Notes: a model not told the origin generated them from the sequence alone. DNA of 36,177 nucleotides from an uncultured Erysipelotrichaceae bacterium (GCA_951801965.1 CATOPA010000003.1:1-36177); one strand, 5' to 3'. Positions 1 to 8,177 are shown, counted from the first letter of the stretch. Translations and numbers: made by a program.

Positions 1-57
1 CTATACAACTTCATACAACTACTATTCCTCTTCATCGATTTTTTTTGTACAAAAATC

Positions 58-85
58 ATTATATCATATGTGATTTTTATTGCAA
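58..85 (-). promoter_or_regulatory. Predicted sigma-A promoter reading off the left edge
   Basis: On the minus strand there is TTGCAA (80-85), a 16-bp spacer and TATAAT (58-63). It lies downstream of the ABC gene stop at 118 and points out of the window, so it probably drives a gene whose body is beyond position 1. An ATG follows near position 36, but too little coding sequence is present to identify a product. The -35 match is only 4 of 6. Confidence 0.45.
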
Positions 86-117
86 CTTTTTTAATTTCAA
101 TTTCATTATATTTTTTC

Positions 118-1968
118 TTATTTTAGCGCCTTTATCGTATTTAAGCACATACCATAAAAAAGAGGTGGGAGCTGACTTATAAAAACAAGTATATAAGATG
201 CTCCATAACTATAAAATAACAAACGTAAATCAATAGATAATGAAAAATCTATCAGTAAGACCTGACTCAATATTGTATTGACTCCAAAGATAAAACAACA
301 ATAAACAAATGATACAACTATTTGTGCTAAAAACATTGTTACAAAAGACTCGCCCAAAACAATTTTCATAATATCAAAGGATGTTGCTCCAAAACATTTC
401 ATAATAGCTATATCTTTTTTCTTTTGAACAACATTTAAAAACATCACTTCACCTATCAAAAATAAAGAGGAAATCATTGCTAAGCCAGAAAAAGCCATTA
501 AAACGAATTCAACTTGTTTCATAGTATAAGAAATCTTTTGTGAAGTTGAAGCGCCAATTTCTAAAAAACGATATTGTGGATATTGCTCTTTTAATTGTTC
601 AAAAACTTCGTGCCTTTGAAAGTCAGGATGAACATAAAGAATCCCTAGCTTTGCATTCACTTGAGAATCATCAAATTGGTAAGTTTCTTTCAACAAATGA
701 ATATAAGCATTTGATCTTTGATAAATTGTTTCCAATGCTGTTGTCTGATTAGAAATTCCAACAATATGATAAGCAATAGATTTCACTTCATATCCATATT
801 GATACCATGCATATACTTTTTTACCTACCAATTGAGAAACATCTTCTTGTCCACAGAGCTTTTGCGCAGTTGATAAAGAAACAACTATTTCATGATCTTC
901 TAAGGGCATTCTTCCAGAATGTAAAAGAAGTTGTTGATAAGGTGATGTATCATCACCAATAAAAACAACCTCAGACTCTTGATATCTCTCCATAACAAAA
1001 CCAATTCCTAAAAACTCATAATCATCCAAATAAAGTTGAACCTTTTCAATAGCAGGTAATTTCTCTAATTCTTGACAAAATGACTGTGTTAAAGATTGAC
1101 CTTGACTATGTTGAAAGCTCATTCCTGATGCTGGAACAAGAGAATAAATATAACGATGAATCTGTTCTTCTAACCCTTGGCTCATAGTCAGTGTGAAAAC
1201 AATACATAAAAGTGATAAACTCAAACCTGTTATTAATTGCATTGAACGTATTTTATGAGAAAGAAAAGAGAGTATAGACATATGAAGACATGATAATCTT
1301 TTTCTTTTCACATGATGACATGCTAAAGAATGAAATTGATGATGTTGAAAAATATGATGGTTCTCAATTTGCCCATCTTTCATTTCATAAATTTCATCAC
1401 TATATTTTTCAACAAGATGACGATCATGTGATATTAAAATAACCAATCTCTTTTGTGATTCTTTCTTTAACAGTGCCATCACTTCATCTGCTAAAGAAGG
1501 ATGCAAAGACCCAGTCGGTTCATCACATAACAAAATATCACCATTATGATAACATGCTCTTAAATATGCAATTCTTTGCCTCTGTCCATGAGATAAGGCA
1601 CTCATTTTTAGCTTTTGAAATGATTTGATATCTAGTTGATTTTCTTTTTTACTGTGAGAAGAAAAGAAATGCGAAATCTCAATATTATTCTTAATTGATA
1701 ACCACATAATCAAATGAAATTGTTGAAAAATAAAGCTCACATGTTTCTTTCTATAAAAAGGAAGAAAATGTCTCACTGATTTTCCATTCCATAATAGCTC
1801 TCCTTGAAATTCTCGATCAAGACCACCAATAATATGAAGAAGCGTAGATTTTCCACAACCTGATGGACCTACTATTGAAACTAACCCACATCTAGGAAAT
1901 TTCATAGAAACATCATTCAATACTTTTTGATATTGATACCTTTTGATAATATGTTTTATCTCTAACAT
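118..1968 (-). CDS. ABC transporter ATPase-permease fusion (MacB/FtsX type), degenerate signature
   Basis: 616-aa fusion of an ABC ATPase and an FtsX-like permease, probably a membrane transporter or mechanotransmission module that exports or responds to a peptide or lipid; the substrate is unknown. Visible: Walker A GPSGCGKST (residues 34-42), Q-loop Q82, signature LSHGQ (125-129, usually LSGGQ), Walker B ILLCDE (145-150), D-loop SLH (usually ALD) and switch His in ISHD. One membrane segment follows the ATPase near residue 250, then a large extracytoplasmic part and three more near the C-terminus. The ATG at 1968 is preferred over longer versions because GGGAGG lies just upstream. It starts 2 nt after the stop of the neighbouring fusion, so the two are co-translated and probably form a heterodimer. 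The stretch between Q-loop and signature looks short and divergent. Confidence 0.85.
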   Translation of the reverse strand: MLEIKHIIKRYQYQKVLNDVSMKFPRCGLVSIVGPSGCGKSTLLHIIGGLDREFQGELLWNGKSVRHFLPFYRKKHVSFIFQQFHLIMWLSIKNNIEISHFFSSHSKKENQLDIKSFQKLKMSALSHGQRQRIAYLRACYHNGDILLCDEPTGSLHPSLADEVMALLKKESQKRLVILISHDRHLVEKYSDEIYEMKDGQIENHHIFQHHQFHSLACHHVKRKRLSCLHMSILSFLSHKIRSMQLITGLSLSLLCIVFTLTMSQGLEEQIHRYIYSLVPASGMSFQHSQGQSLTQSFCQELEKLPAIEKVQLYLDDYEFLGIGFVMERYQESEVVFIGDDTSPYQQLLLHSGRMPLEDHEIVVSLSTAQKLCGQEDVSQLVGKKVYAWYQYGYEVKSIAYHIVGISNQTTALETIYQRSNAYIHLLKETYQFDDSQVNAKLGILYVHPDFQRHEVFEQLKEQYPQYRFLEIGASTSQKISYTMKQVEFVLMAFSGLAMISSLFLIGEVMFLNVVQKKKDIAIMKCFGATSFDIMKIVLGESFVTMFLAQIVVSFVYCCFIFGVNTILSQVLLIDFSLSIDLRLLFYSYGASYILVFISQLPPLFYGMCLNTIKALK

Positions 1969-1970
1969 AA

Positions 1971-3752
1971 CTATTCCTCCCTTAGAGTATCTATGATGTT
2001 TGTTTTCATCATTTTTAAAATAGGTTTTAAAGCTCCCAAAACTGTCATAAACATATAAGAAAAGCAAATAAAAACAAATAAATCATACTCATTAAAAAAA
2101 TATGTTTTCAACATCAAGTCAAAATGATAGTGAAGTGATAATTGATAAACATTTTTCATATAATCATAAAAAATAAAACAAATAGCACTGCCACCTGTTC
2201 CCATAATCAACCCTAAAAATAACGATTCCACAATTGATAATAAAAAAAGCCTTGAATGCTCAAGACCAAGCGATAATAAATATGCAACATCATGCCTTCT
2301 CTCATAAAAAAGAATGGACTCAACAATACCTATCAATAACATTGATATCATAAAGCTAACACCAATAAAAACATAAGCAATAACTCTTGCTATCTTTAAT
2401 AATGATTGATAATTGTTTATTCTTTCAAAAACATCACTATAAATCATATAATCTGTTTGTAAAGATTGATATAGTGAATGAAATTGATTTTCCTTTGCCT
2501 CAACAACAAGAACATGACGATTTTCTAAAGATGAAAGAGATGACTTTAAACTCACATCATAATAAACTTCATCTAAAGAAAAAAAATCAGAACACACAAC
2601 CCCTACTATATAAAAATCATGACTATAATCCATAAACTTTCCATGAAGACTCTCTTTGTCTTCTAACTTTTCATACAATGCTGCACTGACAACAATCTCA
2701 TTTGACTGTTTGGGAAATCTTCCTTGTTTTAATTGAATATGTGATTTTTGTAAAGGAAGAAAGGAACTTATACAATGAATACCTTTATTTTGATTCATTA
2801 ATTGAAGTTGGTCCAACTGATATTCATAAGAGCAATCATATAAATAAGGACTTTCTAATAAATCGTCAAATAAAGTACCATCCCATTTTTCCACTTGAAT
2901 CATCTGTGATAAGACAGCATGTTGTTCACTCTTCTCAATAGCATCAAAGACCCCATTCAATGCTGTCACAATAGTAAAAAATGATACAATCACAATCCAT
3001 TGAAATAAAAATAAAAAGATGAGCTTATACTTTTGATAAATCATTTGACGAATAGAATAATGAAATAATGAATATAATCGTCTCTTTAAATAGTCCTTTT
3101 CTATTGATTGCCTTTTTTTCATCTTTCCTTTCAATTTTCCATCTTTTAAAGTCAATAAACTATCACAATACGATTCTAGTAAAACAGGATTATGAGAAAC
3201 AATAATGACTAATGCACTTTTTGATAATCTCTTCAAACTTTTCATCACTTCATGTGCTTGCTGATCATGTAAAGCTCCTGTTGGTTCATCACAAAGAATA
3301 ATCGATGATTTCTTCAACAATGCTTTTGCGATAGAAATACGCTTCAATTGCCCTCCAGATAACTGTGAAGGATAGCTGCTCAAATAATCCTCTAATTCTA
3401 ATTGAGTCACAATTTTTTGAAATTCTATTGTTGAGTATGGCTTTTGACTCACTTGCGTTGCTAATAAAATATTTTCTTTAACAGTCATTGCAAAAATAAC
3501 ATCTTTATTTTGCATAATATAAGAAATATGTTCTTGTATAAATGCTCTTCTATCATAAATAAACTCTCCATCATATAAAATTTCGCCCTCATAATCATGA
3601 TCCAACATGCCTATAATATAAAGCAAGGTACTTTTACCACCTCCACTTTCCCCTTGTATCCCAATAAAACCACTGTCTGGAAAGCAGAGTGATATATCAT
3701 CAAGTATTTGACGCTCTTGAAATTTTTTTGAAATATGTTTTAATTCTAACAT
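1971..3752 (-). CDS. ABC transporter ATPase-permease fusion (MacB/FtsX type), canonical signature
   Basis: 593-aa ABC ATPase fused to an FtsX-like permease and first gene of the pair. Visible: Walker A GESGGGKST (34-42), Q-loop Q81, canonical signature LSGGQ (131-135), Walker B IILCDE (151-156), D-loop ALH in place of ALD, and His of VSHN. A membrane segment near residue 260 is followed by an extracytoplasmic domain and three C-terminal membrane segments. The start at 3752 follows a near-perfect AAAGGAGG. It is divergent from the radical SAM gene with only about 40 bp between the start codons. Fusions of this kind in Firmicutes are often linked to antimicrobial-peptide resistance or cell-envelope stress, but no histidine kinase or response regulator lies inside the window, so the role stays open. 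Confidence 0.85.
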   Translation of the reverse strand: MLELKHISKKFQERQILDDISLCFPDSGFIGIQGESGGGKSTLLYIIGMLDHDYEGEILYDGEFIYDRRAFIQEHISYIMQNKDVIFAMTVKENILLATQVSQKPYSTIEFQKIVTQLELEDYLSSYPSQLSGGQLKRISIAKALLKKSSIILCDEPTGALHDQQAHEVMKSLKRLSKSALVIIVSHNPVLLESYCDSLLTLKDGKLKGKMKKRQSIEKDYLKRRLYSLFHYSIRQMIYQKYKLIFLFLFQWIVIVSFFTIVTALNGVFDAIEKSEQHAVLSQMIQVEKWDGTLFDDLLESPYLYDCSYEYQLDQLQLMNQNKGIHCISSFLPLQKSHIQLKQGRFPKQSNEIVVSAALYEKLEDKESLHGKFMDYSHDFYIVGVVCSDFFSLDEVYYDVSLKSSLSSLENRHVLVVEAKENQFHSLYQSLQTDYMIYSDVFERINNYQSLLKIARVIAYVFIGVSFMISMLLIGIVESILFYERRHDVAYLLSLGLEHSRLFLLSIVESLFLGLIMGTGGSAICFIFYDYMKNVYQLSLHYHFDLMLKTYFFNEYDLFVFICFSYMFMTVLGALKPILKMMKTNIIDTLREE

Positions 3753-3769
3753 CGTATCCTCCTTTATGT

Positions 3770-3775
3770 TATAAT
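3770..3775 (+). promoter_or_regulatory. Possible -10 box in a 39-bp divergent intergenic region
   Basis: TATAAT lies 16 nt before the plus-strand ATG at 3792, between divergent ABC and radical SAM genes. No convincing -35 is present and the resulting leader would be very short. Both genes must share this region or use promoters inside each other's coding sequence. Confidence 0.3.
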
Positions 3776-3791
3776 CATTTTGGTGATAAAA

Positions 3792-4724
3792 ATGAAACAA
3801 TTTCCTTATTCTTTAGATAACAAACGTTATCATACATATAACTACTTTTTAAAAAACAAATATAAGAAAAAAATAGCCAAGGTTTCTTTAAACGCTGGCT
3901 TTACTTGCCCCAATAGAGATGGTACTTGTGGTATTGGGGGATGTATATTTTGTTCTGATAGTGGTTCTGGTGACTTTGCTGGAAATGTTTATGATAATTT
4001 ACAAAAACAATTTCATGATGTTTCTACAATCATGAGAAAAAAATGGCCTGATTGTCAATTTATAGCTTATTTTCAAGCCAATACCAATACATATGGAACT
4101 TTAGACAAACTTCAAGCAACCTTTGAGCCTTTCTTAAATCAAAAAGATGTGGTTGGTATTGCAATTGCGACACGTCCTGATTGTCTAGATGATCATATTT
4201 GTGATTATTTATATGAACTCTCTTTAAAATGTGATTTATATGTAGAACTCGGTTTACAAACTATCCATGACCAGACAGCAGCACTGATTAATCGTGGACA
4301 TGATTTTCAAACATTTCAAGAAGGTGTTAAAAAACTAAGACAACGTCATATTCATACATGTGTTCACATTATCAATGGATTGCCTTATGAAACATATGAT
4401 ATGATGTTAGAAACTGCAAAGATCGTTGGTTCTTTGGACATTCAAGCTATAAAAATACATAACTTGTTTATGTTAAAAAATACAAAGCTTCATCAAATGT
4501 ATTTACAAAAACCATTTCCATTACTCTCCAGAGAAGAATATATCAACCTCGTTGTAGAACAATTGAGTTATATTCCCTCTCATATTGTTATAGAAAGATT
4601 GACTGGTGATGCCCCTATTGACCAACTCGTTGAACCAAAATGGTCTATTAAAAAAGTCACAATTTTAAATGATATTGATAAATTAATGAAAGAAAAAAAT
4701 ATTTATCAAGGATGCCAAATATAA
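3792..4724 (+). CDS. ytqA: YtqA-like radical SAM protein (TIGR01212 family)
   Basis: 310-aa radical SAM protein of the YtqA/TIGR01212 group, a widely conserved bacterial family with no settled substrate; these enzymes cleave S-adenosylmethionine with a 4Fe-4S cluster. The N-terminus carries the family signature CPNRDGT followed by GGCIFC and GSGDFAGN. The cluster cysteines are expected to be the first Cys and the CIFC pair; an extra Cys (TCGIGG) sits between them. Later motifs (QANTNTYG, IATRPDCL, ELGLQTIHD) match the TIM-barrel core. An in-frame TTG at 3780 exists, but the ATG at 3792 has GGTGAT at proper spacing. It stands alone on the plus strand and converges on hpf across a shared terminator. 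Confidence 0.85.
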   Translation: MKQFPYSLDNKRYHTYNYFLKNKYKKKIAKVSLNAGFTCPNRDGTCGIGGCIFCSDSGSGDFAGNVYDNLQKQFHDVSTIMRKKWPDCQFIAYFQANTNTYGTLDKLQATFEPFLNQKDVVGIAIATRPDCLDDHICDYLYELSLKCDLYVELGLQTIHDQTAALINRGHDFQTFQEGVKKLRQRHIHTCVHIINGLPYETYDMMLETAKIVGSLDIQAIKIHNLFMLKNTKLHQMYLQKPFPLLSREEYINLVVEQLSYIPSHIVIERLTGDAPIDQLVEPKWSIKKVTILNDIDKLMKEKNIYQGCQI

Positions 4725-4748
4725 AAAAAGACCCTAAGGTCTTTTTTT
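4723..4748. terminator. Bidirectional terminator between ytqA and hpf
   Basis: An AAAAAAGACC / GGTCTTTTTT stem with loop CTAA is flanked by A-run and T-run, so it can act on both strands. It overlaps the ytqA stop (4722-4724) and the hpf stop (4747-4749), serving both convergent genes. Confidence 0.85.
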
Positions 4749-5274
4749 ATTCAGTTTCAATTAAACCATAATCTCCATCATGTCTTTTATAAACAACACT
4801 AATCAAATCTGTTTCTGTATCTTTATAAACAAAGAATGTATGTCCTATCAATTCCATTTGCATGATAGCTTCTTCTAAATCCATTGGTTTTGGATGAATT
4901 GTTTTTGTTTTAACAATGACATCTTCCTCTTCATGATCTAATGGTTCAATAGAAGCAACATTAAAAGCAAGTTTATGATCTTTAGACTTTCTATTTAATT
5001 TTGTCTTATATTTTCTGATTTGTCCCTCTAATTTGTCAATAACAAGATCAATCGCATTATAAAGATCGTTATCAACAACTTCTGCTCTTAATAAGACATA
5101 TTCTGTTGGAATTGTCACCTCAATTTTTTGACCAACTGGATAAGTTCTAATCAATACTTTTGCTTCAACATCATTCATAATAAAGTACTTATCCAATACT
5201 GCCAATTTTTTATTAATCTTCGTTTCAATCCCTTCTGTAAGATTAATATTTTTTCCTCTAATAATAACTTTCAT
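4747..5274 (-). CDS. hpf: Ribosome hibernation-promoting factor, long form
   Basis: 175-aa long-form HPF. The N-terminal domain (about 1-100; begins MKVIIRGKNINLTEGIE) binds the 30S decoding region, and the C-terminal domain (about 118-175; PMDLEEAIMQMELIGHTFFVYKD) drives 70S dimerisation into 100S particles during starvation or stationary phase. The length matches Firmicute long HPFs. The start at 5274 is preceded by AAAGGAGG. It is monocistronic, with its own promoter and a shared downstream terminator. Confidence 0.95.
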   Translation of the reverse strand: MKVIIRGKNINLTEGIETKINKKLAVLDKYFIMNDVEAKVLIRTYPVGQKIEVTIPTEYVLLRAEVVDNDLYNAIDLVIDKLEGQIRKYKTKLNRKSKDHKLAFNVASIEPLDHEEEDVIVKTKTIHPKPMDLEEAIMQMELIGHTFFVYKDTETDLISVVYKRHDGDYGLIETE

Positions 5275-5298
5275 AAAAACGCCTCCTTTGATACTTTT

Positions 5299-5327
5299 AT
5301 TATACTATAATTTTAGGTAAATTTCAC
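5299..5327 (-). promoter_or_regulatory. Promoter of hpf
   Basis: Minus strand: GTGAAA (5322-5327), 17-bp spacer, TATAAT (5299-5304). The -10 is perfect and the -35 matches 4 of 6. It lies 25 bp upstream of the hpf start. No sigma-B-like elements were recognised. Confidence 0.6.
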
Positions 5328-5340
5328 TACTTTCATACAA

Positions 5341-5368
5341 AAAAGCAAAAAAGCTCTCAAGAGAGCTT
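5341..5368 (-). terminator. Terminator of metK
   Basis: Minus-strand stem AAGCTCTC / GAGAGCTT with a 2-nt loop, followed by a T-run. It begins within the metK stop codon. Confidence 0.85.
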
Positions 5369-6509
5369 ATAAATATTTTTTCAACACTTCTACCTTATCT
5401 AATTTTTCCCAAGGCAAATCCTGATCACCTCTACCAAAATGTCCATAAACAGCAGTATGAGAATAGATTGGTCTTAATAATCCTAATGTATGGATGATAC
5501 CTTGTGGAGTTAAATCAAACTCTTTTTTAATTGCTTGCAAAATAACATCTTTGCTCACTTTTTCTGTTTGAAAAGTTTCAATATAAATACTTGTAGGTTC
5601 CTTAACACCAATAGCATATGAAAGTTGAATTTCAATGCGTTGACAAAGTCCAGCAGCAACAATATTCTTTGCCATATATCTTGCCATATAGGCTGCACTT
5701 CTATCTACTTTAGATGGGTCTTTTCCAGAAAAAGCACCACCACCATGACGAGCACTTCCTCCATATGTATCTACAATAATTTTACGTCCTGTTAATCCTG
5801 TATCTCCGTGTGGACCTCCAATAACAAATCTTCCTGTTGGATTAATAAAAACCTTATAATCTGTGTTCATGTCGTATTTCTTGACAACATCTTTCATAAT
5901 GACATTTTCAATATAATCTCTAAATTCTTTTTCTTGAAAATCATCATCATGTTGAATAGACATCAATATTGTATCGATGCGAAGATGATCAGGATCACTA
6001 TAGTCAATAGTTACCTGTGATTTCATATCAGGACGTGCCCAGCGAAACTCACCAGCATGTCTTTTTTCTGTAGCATAACGAACAAGATGATGAGCAATAG
6101 AAACAGGTAATGGCATATATCCTTCAGTTTCATCACAAGCATAACCAAACATAATCCCTTGATCTCCAGCTCCACCAACATCTACATTTGTCCCCAAAGC
6201 AATATCAGCTGACTGTGTATCTAAAACAACTTGAATTTGACAGTTTTCTCCATCAATACCTAAATCTTCACTCGTATATCCAATATCAAGTAAAGCCTTT
6301 CTAGCAACAGCTTCATAATCTACCTTTGCATTTGTTGTAATTTCTCCACCAATCACTAATAAATTTGTTGTTGTAAAACATTCACAAGCAACTCTAGAAT
6401 TTGGATCTTCTTTCAAACATGCATCCAAAATCGCATCACTAATTTGATCACAAACTTTATCAGGATGTCCTTCTGATACAGATTCTGATGTAAATAAAAT
6501 TTTTTCCAT
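5367..6509 (-). CDS. metK: S-adenosylmethionine synthase
   Basis: 380-aa methionine adenosyltransferase: ATP + methionine gives SAM + phosphate + diphosphate, in the cytosol. Family signatures are all present: SVSEGHPDKVCDQISDAILD at the N-terminus, GEITTNAKVD, the ATP-binding hexapeptide GAGDQG, and the P-loop-like GGGAFSGKDPSKVDRS. The start at 6509 was chosen for GGGAGG upstream and because the homologous N-terminus begins here; the frame extends 13 codons further up but those codons lie in the riboswitch terminator. Expression is controlled by the SAM-I riboswitch immediately upstream, a classical product-feedback loop. Confidence 0.97.
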   Translation of the reverse strand: MEKILFTSESVSEGHPDKVCDQISDAILDACLKEDPNSRVACECFTTTNLLVIGGEITTNAKVDYEAVARKALLDIGYTSEDLGIDGENCQIQVVLDTQSADIALGTNVDVGGAGDQGIMFGYACDETEGYMPLPVSIAHHLVRYATEKRHAGEFRWARPDMKSQVTIDYSDPDHLRIDTILMSIQHDDDFQEKEFRDYIENVIMKDVVKKYDMNTDYKVFINPTGRFVIGGPHGDTGLTGRKIIVDTYGGSARHGGGAFSGKDPSKVDRSAAYMARYMAKNIVAAGLCQRIEIQLSYAIGVKEPTSIYIETFQTEKVSKDVILQAIKKEFDLTPQGIIHTLGLLRPIYSHTAVYGHFGRGDQDLPWEKLDKVEVLKKYL

Positions 6510-6533
6510 TGTCTTTCCTCCCTCTTCACCAAT

Positions 6534-6663
6534 AAAAAAAGCTTTCAAGAGGAAAGCTTTGTTTCCTCTTATTGTTCAAGTAAACTTGCTAGGTAAAGGC
6601 ACCTTCTTATCTAAAGGGTTGCCACCACTTCATCGATCCTCATCTCATGGTTCTAAATAAGAG
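6534..6663 (-). promoter_or_regulatory. SAM-I (S-box) riboswitch with attenuator, controlling metK
   Basis: Minus-strand aptamer closed by P1 strands CTCTTATT (6656-6663) and AATAAGAG (6566-6573). Conserved core elements are visible in order: GATGAAG, GGCAACC, AAGGTGCC and CTAGCAAG. Downstream, AAAGCTTTC (6552-6560) and GAAAGCTTT (6538-6546) form a terminator followed by a T-run. The alternative antiterminator pairs AAGAGGAAA, which uses the 3' strand of P1, with TTTCCTCTT. SAM binding should stabilise P1, free the terminator and switch metK off. Confidence 0.95.
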
Positions 6664-6669
6664 CTTTTG

Positions 6670-6795
6670 TTATTGATATAATTTTATTAATTCTTCATGA
6701 CTTAAAGATGTCATCACTTCAATTAAATCCAAGTCCAGTCCTAACTCATAAAGAATTGTTGCAATTTTTAATTGTTCTTGCTTCCTTGTATTCAT
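6670..6795 (-). CDS. Unrecognised 41-aa ORF directly upstream of the SAM riboswitch
   Basis: A 41-codon ORF starting MNTRKQEQLKI, preceded by GGTGAT 4-5 nt before ATG. Its stop lies only 6 nt before the 5' strand of riboswitch helix P1, with no terminator between, so its message probably runs into the S-box leader. The predicted product is helical and acidic in its second half. The segment GLDLDLIEVMTSLSHEELIK resembles the short helix-turn-helix-like tails of Rpn/PD-(D/E)XK nucleases (pattern GxxxxxIxxxTxLSxEEIxxL), but no nuclease part is present. It could be an independent small protein or a decayed remnant. I do not assign a function. Confidence 0.5.
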   Translation of the reverse strand: MNTRKQEQLKIATILYELGLDLDLIEVMTSLSHEELIKLYQ

Positions 6796-6857
6796 TTTAT
6801 CACCATTTTTATTTTAACCAAAATGATAGACATTATTCTACAAAACAAGACTTTGAC

Positions 6858-6886
6858 ATTATATGATAATATCTCTTGTAAATCAA
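6858..6886 (-). promoter_or_regulatory. Predicted sigma-A promoter upstream of the 41-aa ORF and S-box
   Basis: Minus strand TTGATT (6881-6886), 17-bp spacer, TATAAT (6858-6863). It reads into the 41-aa ORF and then the metK riboswitch. A perfect inverted repeat covers the -35 and part of the spacer. A further extended -10 element (TGCTATAAT, 6908-6913) lies just upstream on the same strand. Confidence 0.6.
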
Positions 6887-6894
6887 GAGATATT
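6868..6894. repeat. Perfect 11-bp inverted repeat over the -35 element
   Basis: AATATCTCTTG and CAAGAGATATT are separated by TAAAT. There is no T-run on either side, so it does not look like a standard intrinsic terminator for mscL. Its position across the -35/spacer of the promoter at 6858-6886 suggests an operator; a role in ending mscL transcripts cannot be excluded. Confidence 0.7.
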
Positions 6895-6944
6895 TCCACA
6901 CTTCATCATTATAGCATATTTTTTTTACTTTTTTTCTCAATTTT

Positions 6945-7361
6945 TTATTTTTCTTTTAATAAATCTCTGATTTCTATCAGTAAATCTTCTGTAGTCGGTT
7001 TTTTCTCCTCTACTTCCTCTTTTTTCTCTTCTTCTTTTTTATGAAGAGAAGATAGTTTATTAATCACTTTCAACATTAAAAAAATAACCAATGCAATAAT
7101 TAAAAAATCTATAATATTTTGAATAAAACTTCCATAATTTAAAGAAATACCTTCTGTTTTACCTACAGGCTCTTTTAAAACAAGTACCAAATCATTAAAA
7201 TCAGCAGCTCCTGTTAATAAAGTGATAATAGGCATAATGACATCATTCACTAATGAAGAGACAATTTTTCCAAAAGCGCCACCAATAATCACACCAACTG
7301 CCATATCCATCACATTACCACGCATAGCAAATTCTTTAAATTCATTCATTAACTTTTTCAT
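6945..7361 (-). CDS. mscL: Large-conductance mechanosensitive channel
   Basis: 138-aa MscL, a homopentameric channel that opens under membrane tension in osmotic downshock. The N-terminal helix and TM1 ([21 protein letters not shown]) are typical, TM2 is [21 protein letters not shown], and the C-terminus is a charged coiled bundle rich in Lys/Glu. The ATG overlaps the stop of the NifU-like gene by one base (TAATG), so it is probably translationally coupled; GGAGG lies about 12 nt upstream within that gene. Confidence 0.95.
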   Translation of the reverse strand: MKKLMNEFKEFAMRGNVMDMAVGVIIGGAFGKIVSSLVNDVIMPIITLLTGAADFNDLVLVLKEPVGKTEGISLNYGSFIQNIIDFLIIALVIFLMLKVINKLSSLHKKEEEKKEEVEEKKPTTEDLLIEIRDLLKEK

Positions 7362-7585
7362 TAAATCGCTTGAACCTCCAATACACCTGGAACTTCTTCA
7401 ATCAGAATTTGTTCTACACCATCCTTAAGAGTTGCATCCAACATTGAACATCCTGCACAAGCTCCATGCATTTGCACATAAACTATGCCATCTTCAAATT
7501 TTATAAATTCAATATCTCCACCATCTCTTTGAAGATATGGTCTTAATTTATGTATAACTTTTTTAATTTCTGCAACTTGATCCAT
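7361..7585 (-). CDS. NifU C-terminal domain Fe-S scaffold protein
   Basis: 74-aa stand-alone NifU-like (Nfu type) domain that carries or delivers Fe-S clusters. The core [14 protein letters not shown] and the cluster-binding motif CAGC ([10 protein letters not shown]) are intact. The start is the ATG at 7585, 7 nt after AAGGAGG; the TTG two codons upstream is too close to the ribosome site. It is coupled to mscL, and the main suf operon lies about 25 kb away in this window. Confidence 0.92.
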   Translation of the reverse strand: MDQVAEIKKVIHKLRPYLQRDGGDIEFIKFEDGIVYVQMHGACAGCSMLDATLKDGVEQILIEEVPGVLEVQAI

Positions 7586-7610
7586 TTTCAATCCTCCTTT
7601 TTGCTTTCTT

Positions 7611-7619
7611 ATTATACCA
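7611..7619 (-). promoter_or_regulatory. Extended -10 promoter of the NifU-like/mscL operon
   Basis: Minus-strand TGGTATAAT (TGn plus perfect TATAAT at 7611-7616), 25 bp before the NifU-like start. No good -35 is present, as expected for an extended -10 promoter. Confidence 0.6.
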
Positions 7620-7767
7620 CATTTTTAAAAATATAAAAGCTATCTTATTATTGAACTCTTTTATTAAAAATCATTCATTTAAAATTTTTTCATTTTTCTC
7701 ATAAAAACAATATTTTAAAAATATAAAATGAACTTCTCTTTTTATTCTTTCTTGTTTTTATCATTTG

Positions 7768-7776
7768 TGGTATAAT
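7768..7776 (+). promoter_or_regulatory. Extended -10 promoter of yugI-pgi
   Basis: TGGTATAAT (TATAAT at 7771-7776), 23 bp before the yugI ATG. The -35 region is poor. It is the divergent twin of the promoter at 7611, and the AT-rich DNA between (about 7620-7767) shows no other feature I can support. Confidence 0.6.
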
Positions 7777-7799
7777 TCCTCTTGATTGGAGGGCTGTTA

Positions 7800-8177
7800 A
7801 TGGAACATCGTGTAAAAGTAGGAGATATTATTGATGTCACCATTACTGGTATTCAACCTTACGGTGCATTTGCATCTTTACCTGATCATACATCAGGATT
7901 GATTCATATTTCTGAAATTTCTGATAAATTTGTAAGGAATGTAGAAAATTTCGTTCATGTTGGTGATATTATTCATGTGAAGGTCATTGATATAGATGAA
8001 AAAACACATCAATCAAAATTATCACTAAAAGCAGTACATACTGTAAGAAGAAAATACAAAAGAGGATTCAAGAATCAAAGAGAAAAGATACAAGAAACAC
8101 CTTTAGGATTTAGTTCTTTAAAAGATAAACTGCCTAAATGGATTGATCAAGGCATAATTAAGGAGGAAAATTTATGA
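7800..8177 (+). CDS. yugI: S1-domain RNA-binding protein (YugI/CvfD/GSP13-like)
   Basis: 125-aa protein with one S1 domain at residues about 4-70 ([19 protein letters not shown] ... GLIHISEIS ... VKVIDID) and a basic tail (RRKYKRGF). YugI (general stress protein 13) of Bacillus and CvfD of streptococci are ribosome-associated, post-transcriptional regulators of this size. The start at 7800 has TTGGAGGG six bases upstream; an upstream in-frame alternative lacks one. Its stop overlaps the pgi ATG by four bases (ATGA). In Bacillus yugI also lies close to pgi, which supports the assignment. Confidence 0.8.
   Translation: MEHRVKVGDIIDVTITGIQPYGAFASLPDHTSGLIHISEISDKFVRNVENFVHVGDIIHVKVIDIDEKTHQSKLSLKAVHTVRRKYKRGFKNQREKIQETPLGFSSLKDKLPKWIDQGIIKEENL

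Noticed and set aside
6868-6894. Inverted repeat as mscL terminator
   Set aside because: No T-run follows on either strand and it coincides with a good promoter, so I list it as a dyad rather than a terminator.
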